DNA from: RH-AL1 sp965249685
GTDB lineage: Bacteria > Pseudomonadota > Alphaproteobacteria > Rhizobiales > Beijerinckiaceae
Reading direction: 5' to 3'
NCBI GenBank assembly: GCA_965249685.1
Contig: CBDFMN010000003.1
Location: forward strand, 3,038,001-3,102,000
DNA: 64,000 nucleotides
Below, one piece after another: positions 1 through 7,798 of the stretch. The notes beneath the pieces are model-generated. The model saw only the letters and a program-made list of their open reading frames with translations, was not told the origin of the DNA and made no database searches. Numbering within the stretch: the first letter of the stretch is position 1; every line of letters starts with the position of its first letter. The translations under genes and the position numbers were made by a program.

Positions 1-4
1 TGGC

Positions 5-805
5 TTGCCGCGTCCGAGCGAGCGGATCGAACTCGTCGTTATCGCGGTTCTGATTATGGTTTTCGGGGTGCCTCACGGCGCTTTCGATACGATTTTCGCG
101 CGCCAGCTCCACTCGCTTCGAACCTTCTCGGGCTGGGCGATCGCCGGCCTGCTCTATAGCGCGCTCGGGGCCATCGTCGTCGCGATCTGGTTGATCGCAC
201 CGGGGCTCTTCCTGGGCGTGTTCTTAGGGATCTCCGCGTGGCACTTTTCAGGCGATCCGGTGCGAGGGACAAGCACGATCGCGCGGATCCTCTACGGAGG
301 AGCGGTCATCGTTCTTCCCGCCCTGCTTCATCCCGACGACGTTCAGCGGCTCTTCGGCTTCCTTGCCGGATCGAGCGCGGCCGCGTCGCTCACGATTGCC
401 CTGCGCTACGCCGGACTACCGTGGCTCCTCCTGTTGATTGCAGCGGCATTGTTTGAGGCCCGCCGTGATTGCTTGACCAGCCTCGAGATGATCGCGCTCG
501 CGGCGCTGTCGGCGCTGGCGCCTCCCCTCATCGGCTTCACGCTGTTTTTTTGCGCGATGCACGGGGCGAGGCATATCCTGAGGACAGTGGCCTTCGCGGA
601 CGCGTCATGGTCGCCCTCCTCGTTGGCCATCTTCGCCCTGGCGCCGATGCTGGTCGTCGTCATCGCGTCGGCCGTCTGCTGGCAGTATCTTGGAAACACG
701 CCGTTCGATATGCGGATCGTCCGCATTCTTTTTGTCGGTCTTGCCGCCCTGACGGTGCCCCACATGGTGCTGGTGGAACGCGCAAGATTCAGGAAGCTTA
801 TCTAG
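5..805 (+). CDS. blh: Brp/Blh-family beta-carotene 15,15'-dioxygenase (5' end probably outside the window)
   Basis: This integral-membrane enzyme would cleave beta-carotene into two retinals, the chromophore of microbial rhodopsins. The visible frame opens with TTG at base 5 and gives 266 residues, somewhat short for the family, so the true start probably lies upstream of the window. Family histidine motifs are present in order: GVPHGAFD near residue 22, SAWHFSGD near 77, MHGARH near 184 and TVPHMVLVE near 249, separated by hydrophobic segments. The histidines are the expected iron ligands. The partner rhodopsin or carotenoid genes would lie to the left and cannot be seen. Family assignment is firm from the motifs; the retinal role is inferred from the family. 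Confidence 0.85.
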   Translation: MPRPSERIELVVIAVLIMVFGVPHGAFDTIFARQLHSLRTFSGWAIAGLLYSALGAIVVAIWLIAPGLFLGVFLGISAWHFSGDPVRGTSTIARILYGGAVIVLPALLHPDDVQRLFGFLAGSSAAASLTIALRYAGLPWLLLLIAAALFEARRDCLTSLEMIALAALSALAPPLIGFTLFFCAMHGARHILRTVAFADASWSPSSLAIFALAPMLVVVIASAVCWQYLGNTPFDMRIVRILFVGLAALTVPHMVLVERARFRKLI

Positions 806-891
806 TCTCATCGGATGAAAGGGTCAGCAGGGCCGAAGACGGTGGCTCTCCATGCGCTTGAGACGACAGGGAAGACTGAGCGTTGCAGGCG

Positions 892-2739
892 TTAGAGTTG
901 AAGCAAAGACTCGTGCGTTCCGTCCTCCTGCCAGACTTGGAGTGCCGCGGGGTCGATCTCCACCCGGCAGGGGCCGGGCGCCGCGGCTTGGCTTGGATCC
1001 AACGCGGCGCGTACGACCGCGTGCCCGAGGCGGAGCGTCACGCGGCGCTTACCGCCGCGCGCAGCGTCCGCGGCCAGCATACAAGCCTCCACGCCGCCGG
1101 CTGCGACCAGGCGGATGCAACTCGGCCGCACGCACCAGCCCACGGGGCCAAGCGTCAAGGCAGGCCCGGCGACGGCGATCTCGACGCCGGCCCCGACGGC
1201 GATCCGATCCGGGGCGATGGCGCGGCCGGCGGCGACCGCGTCAGCGCCGAGCAAGCGGGCCGCCGCGGCGCTGCCGGGACGGCGGTAGACGTCCTCCACC
1301 GGTCCGCAGCGTAGCACCCGCCCAGCCTGGAGCAGCAGCATTTCGTCCGCCAGCGCCATCGCCTCGGCGGGATCGTGCGTGACGAGGATCGTGGTGGCGT
1401 CGATCTCCCCTTGCAGCAGCAGCAGCTCGTCGCGCAGCCGCGCCCGCAAGGGGGCGTCGAGTGCCGAGAAGGGTTCGTCGAGCAGGAGCAGGCGGCTCGG
1501 GCGCGCCAGTGCGCGGGCCAATGCGACCCGCTGCTGCTGGCCGAGCGAGAGGGCGGCCGTGCTACGGCCTTCCAGGCCGCCGAGTTCCAGCCGCTCGGTC
1601 CAGTGGGCCGCGCGCGCGGGATCGGTGCCGACGGCGAACCGCACCTGCTCGGCCAGCGTGAGGTGGGGCAGCAGGCCATAGCTCTGCGGCACATAGGCGA
1701 TGCCCCGCGCATGGGCGGGGCGCCGGCCGAGGTCGGCGCCGCCGAGCGTCAGCGTGGCTTTGTCCCCATGGTCGAGGCCGGCGATCAGCCGCAGCGTCGC
1801 GGACTTGCCCGAGCCGGAGGCACCGAGGATCGCCAGCCGTCGCGCTGGCGTCCGCCACGCCACGTCGAGGCTGAAACCATCCAACCGGCGGCGAAATGCG
1901 AAGGCTATCACCTGGTCCGCCCGCCTCGGTGCCGGAGGCGCGGCCGAGATCGGCGGCAACGCCGACGCCGCCTCGCGCGCGCCGCGCCGCTTGCGCCCGG
2001 CCGCCACGCTCTGACTCGCCGCCATCACCAGCAGCGCGGCGGCGAGCGTCGGAACGAGGATCGGCAGCATGGCCGGCAGACCCAGGCTCCCAAAGGCCAA
2101 GTAGGTGTAAACAGGCAGGGAATAGGGGTGATAGGCGAGCATGACCGTCGCGCCGAACTCGCCGAAGGCGCGCAGCCAGGTCAGCAGCATGCCCGCGGCG
2201 ATCACTCGCCACGCGAGCGGCAGGCTGACGCGTCGGAACACGGCGCCCGGCCCGTGGCCGAGCGTCGCCGCCACCTCCTCCAGCACGGGCTCAATACCGG
2301 CGAAGGCCGAGCGCGCGGCCACGATGAGGAAGGGGGCGGCGACGAAGGCCTCCGCCAGGACGATGCCGGCGAAGGAATCGGTGAGCCGTCCGCCGGTCAA
2401 CGCCCCAAGCGGGCTCGCATAGCCCAGCAAGAAGAGCAGCAGGATGCCGCTTGCGAGAGGCGGCAGGGCGAGCGGCAGTTGCACGGCGAAGCCGAGCAGC
2501 GCCATCGGCCACCCTGGGATGCGCGCGAGGAGGTAGCCGAGCGGCACCCCGCCGATAGCCACCAGCAGCGTCGCCAGCGTGGCGCTCGCCACCGAGACGA
2601 CGGACGCGCGCGCGAGCCCGGCGACGTCGACGCCGTGCCAGTCCGCCGTGCCGAGCTGGGTCAGGCCGGCGAGGAACGGCGCTACCAGATAGAGGGCGAG
2701 GAGCCCCGCCAGGGGCGCGAGAATGCGGGGTCCCGTCAC
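892..2739 (-). CDS. Fused ABC transporter permease/ATPase, molybdate or tungstate type (ModB-ModC fusion)
   Basis: A 615-residue protein combines both inner-membrane parts of an oxyanion importer. Residues about 1-255 are a ModB-like permease with several membrane segments and the EAA loop (EEVAATLG near 153, then an FGEFGATVM stretch). Residues about 285-500 are an ABC ATPase with Walker A GASGSGKS near 308, signature LSLGQQQR, Walker B LLLLDEP and H-loop VTHDP. A C-terminal tail of about 100 residues may be a TOBE-like regulatory part. It starts at GTG 2739, 43 bases after the binding-protein gene, so the two form one transcription unit. Permease and ATPase are usually separate genes; the fusion is clear because the frame is uninterrupted. 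Mo, W or another oxyanion cannot be decided from sequence. Confidence 0.85.
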   Translation of the reverse strand: MTGPRILAPLAGLLALYLVAPFLAGLTQLGTADWHGVDVAGLARASVVSVASATLATLLVAIGGVPLGYLLARIPGWPMALLGFAVQLPLALPPLASGILLLFLLGYASPLGALTGGRLTDSFAGIVLAEAFVAAPFLIVAARSAFAGIEPVLEEVAATLGHGPGAVFRRVSLPLAWRVIAAGMLLTWLRAFGEFGATVMLAYHPYSLPVYTYLAFGSLGLPAMLPILVPTLAAALLVMAASQSVAAGRKRRGAREAASALPPISAAPPAPRRADQVIAFAFRRRLDGFSLDVAWRTPARRLAILGASGSGKSATLRLIAGLDHGDKATLTLGGADLGRRPAHARGIAYVPQSYGLLPHLTLAEQVRFAVGTDPARAAHWTERLELGGLEGRSTAALSLGQQQRVALARALARPSRLLLLDEPFSALDAPLRARLRDELLLLQGEIDATTILVTHDPAEAMALADEMLLLQAGRVLRCGPVEDVYRRPGSAAAARLLGADAVAAGRAIAPDRIAVGAGVEIAVAGPALTLGPVGWCVRPSCIRLVAAGGVEACMLAADAARGGKRRVTLRLGHAVVRAALDPSQAAAPGPCRVEIDPAALQVWQEDGTHESLLQL

Positions 2740-2782
2740 CGCGGCGGCCGGCCGGCGCCGGCCGTCACATCCGATACGGCGA

Positions 2783-3637
2783 TCACTTCAGGTGGAGACC
2801 GCCCGGCACGGCCGCCGCGTCGCCCACGAGAATCGGCTTGACCACGTCGAGCCCGTGCGCGCGCATGACGTCCTGACCCGCCGCGCTCAGGAGGAAGTCG
2901 ACGAACTTGACCGCACCGGCCGGGTTGGCACCGCCTCGCAGCACCGTCGCCGTGTAATGCGCGCTCAGCGCGACCTCGGGGGGGAGTGGGAGTGCCGGAA
3001 TCTTCAAGTCTGTCGTCTCCGTCGAGTAGAAGAAGCCGGCGTCGAGTTGGCCCGACTGGAGGCGTCCGACCAGGTTCTCCTCCGGCTGCACCTGCGCCGG
3101 GTTGTCGGGCGCGCCGAGCACGGCCTGCGAGAGGCCCGGCTGCTTGTAGACCGCCTCGGCCTGGGCAAGCAGCTTCAGGGTCAGCGCGCCTTTGGGATCG
3201 AGCTTCGGGTCGGTGCGGCCGAGGCGGATGCCCGGCATACGCAGCACCTCGTACCAGGGCTTTGTCTTGAGGTCGGCGGCGAAGCGGCTGGCCGGATTGT
3301 AGCCGATGACGACCGGAGATTGCGCGAAATTGACGTACCAGCGGACCCAGTCGCCGTTGGAGGCGCCCATGAGGGTGTCGTTGACGGCAGGGTTGGCGCT
3401 GATGAAGACGTCGCCGCGCCGGAGTTTGCCGCGGATCTGGTTGGCCAGCCCGTTCGACCCTCCGGCAAACCCGCGCAGCGTCTCGCCGGTCGCCTTGCCG
3501 AACGCCTCGCCGACGCCGTGCTCCATCAGGTTCACGAGCGAGCCGGCGTAGAGCACATCGACGTCGCCCGCCTGCGCCGGAACGGGCGCGCCGACCAGGG
3601 CGGCGGAGACTAGGAGCGGCAGGAGCGCCTGGTTCAT
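2783..3637 (-). CDS. Periplasmic tungstate/molybdate-binding protein, WtpA/ModA-like
   Basis: A 284-residue secreted solute-binding protein that should deliver oxyanion to the fused transporter just downstream. The ATG at 3637 is chosen because it begins a good signal peptide (MNQALLPLLVSAALVGAPVP, cleaved after AQA-G). The mature protein opens with DVDVLYAGSLVNLM, the (Y/H)AGSL opening seen in the WtpA/ModA group, and continues with SANPAVNDTLM and the ENLVGRLQSGQLDAGFFYSTE segment region typical of ModA-like folds. Spacing to the next gene is 145 bases from stop 2783 back to its own promoter region and 43 bases to the permease. Specificity between tungstate and molybdate is an inference only. 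Confidence 0.8.
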   Translation of the reverse strand: MNQALLPLLVSAALVGAPVPAQAGDVDVLYAGSLVNLMEHGVGEAFGKATGETLRGFAGGSNGLANQIRGKLRRGDVFISANPAVNDTLMGASNGDWVRWYVNFAQSPVVIGYNPASRFAADLKTKPWYEVLRMPGIRLGRTDPKLDPKGALTLKLLAQAEAVYKQPGLSQAVLGAPDNPAQVQPEENLVGRLQSGQLDAGFFYSTETTDLKIPALPLPPEVALSAHYTATVLRGGANPAGAVKFVDFLLSAAGQDVMRAHGLDVVKPILVGDAAAVPGGLHLK

Positions 3638-3813
3638 GGGACACCGTCCGGGGCGAAGTTGCAGCGAGCGGCCCAGCCTTAACCGCGCCGCGGCGCCGCG
3701 GCAACGCACCCGCGGTTCGGATCTCCGCCCGCGTCACGCATTGGGGTCGAGGTAGGCCTCGAACGGGTCCCTCGGGACGGCTGTCCGAGCCATCGACCCG
3801 CGCGAAGACGCTG

Positions 3814-4305
3814 CTAGGTCCAGCTTTCCAGGCCGCGGAAGCCGTTTCGCTGCAGCCGGCTCGTGGCGAGGTCGAGCGCCTGGAGGAAGGCGGAGCGGTC
3901 GCGCGGCGCGAAGGGCGGGGGGCCTCCCGTCACCTCGCCGCTCGAACGCAGCTGATCCAACAGGTTGCGAGTGGCGAGCTGGGCGCCGATCGATTGCGCG
4001 GTGAAGGCGCGGCCGTTCGGCGCGATGACCGCCGCGCCTGCCTTCACGCAGCGCGAGGCCAGCGGCACGTCCGCTGTCACGACGACGCTGCCGGCCCCGG
4101 CTCGTTGGGCGATCCAGTCGTCGGCGACGTCCGGTCCCTCGGCGACGAGCACCCGCTCGATCGCGGCCACCCGCGGCACGAGGATCGGCGCGTTGGCGAC
4201 GACGTAGACCTTGGCCCGGGTGCGTTGGGCCACCTTGTACACCTCGTCCTTGACCGGGCATGCGTCGGCATCGACGTAGATCGTCAGGGGGGATGATGAC
4301 GCCAC
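3814..4305 (-). CDS. YaiI/YqxD family protein (UPF0178)
   Basis: A 163-residue protein of the conserved UPF0178 family. It carries the diagnostic N-terminal motif YVDADACPVKDE (residues about 10-21), followed by VVTADVPLASRC near residue 75 and the NGRAF segment. Length and motif order match the family, which has a PIN-like fold with acidic residues but no firmly established function. It starts at ATG 4305. It is monocistronic here, about 180 bases upstream of the transporter operon on the same strand, with no evident functional link. Confidence 0.9.
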   Translation of the reverse strand: MASSSPLTIYVDADACPVKDEVYKVAQRTRAKVYVVANAPILVPRVAAIERVLVAEGPDVADDWIAQRAGAGSVVVTADVPLASRCVKAGAAVIAPNGRAFTAQSIGAQLATRNLLDQLRSSGEVTGGPPPFAPRDRSAFLQALDLATSRLQRNGFRGLESWT

Positions 4306-4406
4306 CGAAGTAACCCTAACCCGAGGTAAATCCCGCGGCCGCTCGCCGATCAGCCATATTAGCGCCTTACACCGTCGAGACCGTGCCTGCAGCCGGGAGA
4401 AGATCC

Positions 4407-5336
4407 GTGGCCCGTTATGCCGCCGTGATGACCACCAACGTGTGGGACCCGTTCGTCGAGGCCCAGTTCCGCCGCACCGCCGCCAACGTGCGGAGCGGCA
4501 CGACCTTCGTTCTCACCCATGCGGCGGGAAGCGCCGTGCCGCTACCGCCTTGGGCCCGCTCGCTCGCGGTCGACGAAGGGACCGTCCGGCAGATCGGCCT
4601 GCCGATCGAGTATCAGCGGACGTTGTTCTGCTACAACGTCGATTACCTCTACTACGCTTTTTTTCATGCCCACCCGGACTATGATTATTACGTCTTCTTC
4701 GATTATCCCGCGGTGATCGACCTCGACCTCGACGAGATGGTCGCCTCGATCGCGCGCGACGAGTTGGACTTCGTCGCCCAGCCGGTCGCCGGTCCGATCG
4801 GCGATTGGGTCTATGCGAAAGCGCATCGCGACCTCTACCCGCCGGGTGCGCTGCACGGGGCCGCCCTGCCGCTCGCCATCCTGTCGAAGGCTGCCTTGGC
4901 CTACCTCTTCGAGCGTCGGCTGCACCTGGCGCGCGCGTTGGTGCGCGGCGCCGTCGCCTGGCCGTTCTGCGAGGCCTTCGTGCCGAGCGAACTCGCGCGC
5001 ATGGGCTTCCGCTCGGCACCGTTGTCAGCGTACGGCAGCGTGGACGCTTTTTCCTGGTGGCCGCCGGTCCTCGATGCGACACTTCCGACCCAACGGCGGC
5101 CGGGCTTCATCCATCCGCTCCTCGACCCGCCGCGCTATCTCCGCTCGATGCTCGAACACGCCCGCTCGCGCGACCTCCTCAGCCCGCGGACCAGCCGCGA
5201 GATCCTCCGCCACGTACCTCTGCGCGACTACCTCCCTTCGTTCCTGGCACAGCTCGGCGCTAATCTGTGGCGCGCGATCCGCACGCGCCTGCATTCGATG
5301 CGCCAATCGGCAGGCCCATCGCGCGTCCAAGGCTAG
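4407..5336 (+). CDS. Unrecognised protein, possibly glycosyltransferase-like
   Basis: A 309-residue protein of no family I can name. The GTG at 4407 is preferred because GGGAG lies about 8 bases upstream; ATG 4428 is an alternative. It is rich in aromatic residues (NVDYLYYAFFHAHPDYDYY near residues 75-95) followed by VFFDYPAVIDLDLDEM, an arrangement that recalls a nucleotide-sugar glycosyltransferase with a D-x-D-like acidic cluster. No signal peptide or clear transmembrane helix is visible. Its stop lies just before the LysR gene, whose plausible start at 5390 leaves 53 bases between them. The glycosyltransferase idea is weak. Confidence 0.45.
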   Translation: MARYAAVMTTNVWDPFVEAQFRRTAANVRSGTTFVLTHAAGSAVPLPPWARSLAVDEGTVRQIGLPIEYQRTLFCYNVDYLYYAFFHAHPDYDYYVFFDYPAVIDLDLDEMVASIARDELDFVAQPVAGPIGDWVYAKAHRDLYPPGALHGAALPLAILSKAALAYLFERRLHLARALVRGAVAWPFCEAFVPSELARMGFRSAPLSAYGSVDAFSWWPPVLDATLPTQRRPGFIHPLLDPPRYLRSMLEHARSRDLLSPRTSREILRHVPLRDYLPSFLAQLGANLWRAIRTRLHSMRQSAGPSRVQG

Positions 5337-5389
5337 GCGACAAGAAGTCGATCGGGATTTATGATCGTCGGGCACAGGAGCCCGCGTCC

Positions 5390-6307
5390 TTGATCGACAA
5401 GTTGAATTACGTCATCGCCCTCGCCCGCGAACAGCACTTCGGCCGCGCTGCCGAGAGTTGCGGCGTGACCCAGCCGACCATGTCGGCCGGCCTCAAGCAG
5501 ATCGAGGAACAGCTCGGCGTCGTCATCGTGCGGCGCTCTTCGCGTTTCCAGGGGTTCACGCCGGAGGGCGAGCACGTGCTCGCTTGGGCGCGGCGCATCG
5601 TGGCCGACGCCAAGTCGATGCGCCAGGACCTCGACGCCTTGAAGCGCGGCCTCAGCGGCCACCTGCGGCTCGCCATCATCCCGACCGCGTTGTCGATGGG
5701 CGCCGCGCTGACCACGCCGTTCCGCGATCGCCACCCTGGGGTGCGCTTCTCCATCATCTCGCGGTCCTCCACCAACGTCCTCAAGGAGTTGAGCAACCTC
5801 GACGTCGATGCCGGCATCACCTACCTGGAGAACGAGCCGCTCGGCACGGTGAAGACGGTGCCGCTCTACCACGAGGGCTATCGCCTGCTGACGGCGGCGG
5901 CGAGCCCGCTGGGCGCCAAGCCGAGCGTGTCCTGGAGCGAACTCGGCGAGGTGCCGCTCTGCCTGCTCACCCCCGATATGCAGAACCGCCGCATCATTGA
6001 CCAGATGATGCAGGACGGGCAGGCCCTCAACGCCCCCGTGCTCGAGTCGAACTCGATCACCGCGCTGCTCTCGCACGTGCTCACGGGGCAATGGTCGAGC
6101 ATCCTGCCCTCGACGATCACCGACAGCATCACCCTGCCGTCGCACGTGCGCTCGATCCCCATCAAGGCGCCGACGGTGGTCCATCTCATCGGCCTCGTGG
6201 TGCCGCAACGCTACTCGATCAGCCCGCTGACCAACGCGCTGGTGCGCGAGGCGGAGCGCCTCGCCGAACGCCTTCAGGCGGAGCGTCTCCATAGAGAGCA
6301 TCTATGA
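5390..6307 (+). CDS. LysR-family transcriptional regulator
   Basis: A 305-residue regulator with an N-terminal winged helix-turn-helix (HFGRAAESCGVTQPTMSAGL, residues about 13-32) and a C-terminal co-inducer domain (DVDAGITYLENEPLG near 140). Start TTG 5390 is chosen because AGGAG sits 9 bases upstream and earlier codons in the frame overlap the preceding gene. The sequence style resembles LysR regulators found beside formate dehydrogenase operons, but no such operon is visible, so the target is unknown. It ends 3 bases before the convergent stop of the MFS gene. There is no divergent partner gene, unusual for the family. Confidence 0.85.
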   Translation: MIDKLNYVIALAREQHFGRAAESCGVTQPTMSAGLKQIEEQLGVVIVRRSSRFQGFTPEGEHVLAWARRIVADAKSMRQDLDALKRGLSGHLRLAIIPTALSMGAALTTPFRDRHPGVRFSIISRSSTNVLKELSNLDVDAGITYLENEPLGTVKTVPLYHEGYRLLTAAASPLGAKPSVSWSELGEVPLCLLTPDMQNRRIIDQMMQDGQALNAPVLESNSITALLSHVLTGQWSSILPSTITDSITLPSHVRSIPIKAPTVVHLIGLVVPQRYSISPLTNALVREAERLAERLQAERLHREHL

Positions 6308-6310
6308 GCC

Positions 6311-7630
6311 TCAGTCGACCAGCGGCTTGCCCCCGGTCTCATGCATGAAGAACGGCGCAACGACGCCGAGGAGGCTGACGGCGATGAGGACGTAGGCCGG
6401 CGAGAGCGGGTCTCCCGTCTTCTGCACCATCAGCGTCACCAGATATTGCGTGCCGCCGCCGAAGATGGAGACGCTGACCGCGTAGGCGATGGCGAGCCCG
6501 GCGCTGCGCACCGCGCGCGGCAGCGATTCGGGGATGGCGACGATGGCGGCGCTGCTGCAGATCGACGAGAGGGCCGAGATCATCACGGTCGAGGCGAAGA
6601 TGCTGGTGGCGCTCGGCGCATGCACCATCCAGGCGTAGGCGGGATAGGCCGTCAGCACCAGGGCCACGCGCGGCACGATCATGATCACGCGGCGCCCATA
6701 GCGGTCGGCGAGCCAGCCACCGAGCAGGCAGAACACCAGGGAGGCGACGCCGAGCACCGGGGTCGCCGCGATGGACGTGCTCTCCGGCATGTGGAGGACC
6801 GTCTTGGCGTAGCTCGTCATGTAGACGCCGGCGGCGTTCGACACCGCGCCCGCGGCGATGATCGCCAGCGCGGCGAGCATCGTGCCGCGGTGGTCGCGGA
6901 ACAGGCGCGCGAGCACGCCGCTGGCCGAAGCCTCCGCCTTCGACGCTTGGCTGCCCGCCTCCCCCGCCGTTTCCGGTAGGTGGCTGCGGATGACGAGGCC
7001 GACCGGTACGATGGCGATGCCCAGCACGAACGGGATGCGCCAGCCCCATTCCTCCATCGCCCCGTGCGGCAGGGTCAGCGAAAGCACCACGCCGACCGCG
7101 CCGGCGAGGATCGTCGCCGCGCCCTGGCTGGCGAGCTGCCAGCTGGTGATGAAGCCTCGGGTCGTCGACGGCGCCGCCTCCAGCAGGTAGGCGGTGGAGG
7201 GGCCGACCTCGCCACCCAGCGCGAAACCCTGGATCAGGCGGCCGAGCACCAGGAGGATGGGAGCGGCGACGCCGATGGCCGCATAGCTCGGCGTCAGGGC
7301 CGTCATGATCATGCCGACCGCCATGAGGCCGATGGTCAGCAGCATCGCCGGTTTACGCCCGGCGCGGTCGGCATAGGCGCCGATGAGCACCCCGCCGATC
7401 GGCCGGGTGACGAAGCCCACACCGAACGTCGCGACCGAGAAGAGGAGCCGGGTGACGTCGTCCTTGGCGGGGAAGAAGGCGTTGCCGATAAAGACGGCGA
7501 AGAAGGAATAGGTGGTGAAGTCGTAGAACTCGAGGGCGTTGCCCAGGATCACCGCCGCCACCGCGCGCCGCTCCAGTCGCGGTTTGCCGTCGGGCGGCTG
7601 GGCGACTGCGAGAGAATCGGGCGCGGTCAT
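6311..7630 (-). CDS. MFS transporter, metabolite:H+ symporter type
   Basis: A 439-residue inner-membrane carrier with about 12 hydrophobic segments. The N-terminal signature NALEFYDFTTYSFFAVFIG (residues about 32-50) and the loop motif GAYADRAGRKPAM belong to the metabolite:H+ symporter branch, which imports organic acids such as citrate, alpha-ketoglutarate or shikimate. Start ATG 7630 has AAGGA upstream; a longer frame to 7699 adds an unlikely polar leader. It converges with the LysR gene, leaving 3 bases between stops. Substrate cannot be read from sequence. Confidence 0.85.
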   Translation of the reverse strand: MTAPDSLAVAQPPDGKPRLERRAVAAVILGNALEFYDFTTYSFFAVFIGNAFFPAKDDVTRLLFSVATFGVGFVTRPIGGVLIGAYADRAGRKPAMLLTIGLMAVGMIMTALTPSYAAIGVAAPILLVLGRLIQGFALGGEVGPSTAYLLEAAPSTTRGFITSWQLASQGAATILAGAVGVVLSLTLPHGAMEEWGWRIPFVLGIAIVPVGLVIRSHLPETAGEAGSQASKAEASASGVLARLFRDHRGTMLAALAIIAAGAVSNAAGVYMTSYAKTVLHMPESTSIAATPVLGVASLVFCLLGGWLADRYGRRVIMIVPRVALVLTAYPAYAWMVHAPSATSIFASTVMISALSSICSSAAIVAIPESLPRAVRSAGLAIAYAVSVSIFGGGTQYLVTLMVQKTGDPLSPAYVLIAVSLLGVVAPFFMHETGGKPLVD

Positions 7631-7695
7631 CGGCGGGTCCTTGGCGATAGTCGGCGGCGCCGAACGCGTGTGCTTACCGCGTTTTCCGCCCGGGT

Positions 7696-7749
7696 GCATT
7701 CTTGCCCGACGATGCGCCTAAGGGCGTTCTTGCCCGACGGTGCGCCAAC
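7696..7749. repeat. Imperfect 28-bp tandem repeat, two copies
   Basis: Two adjacent copies of a unit containing TTCTTGCCCGACG(A/G)TGCGCC occur at 7696-7721 and 7724-7749, in the gap between the MFS start (7630) and the histidine-kinase stop (7799). The gap holds no gene. It could be a small operator for the MFS gene or a chance duplication. Confidence 0.5.
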
Positions 7750-7798
7750 ACCGTATTCGCCACAGGCGCCACCGGTGACGGCCCCATCGGAGCGCGCG

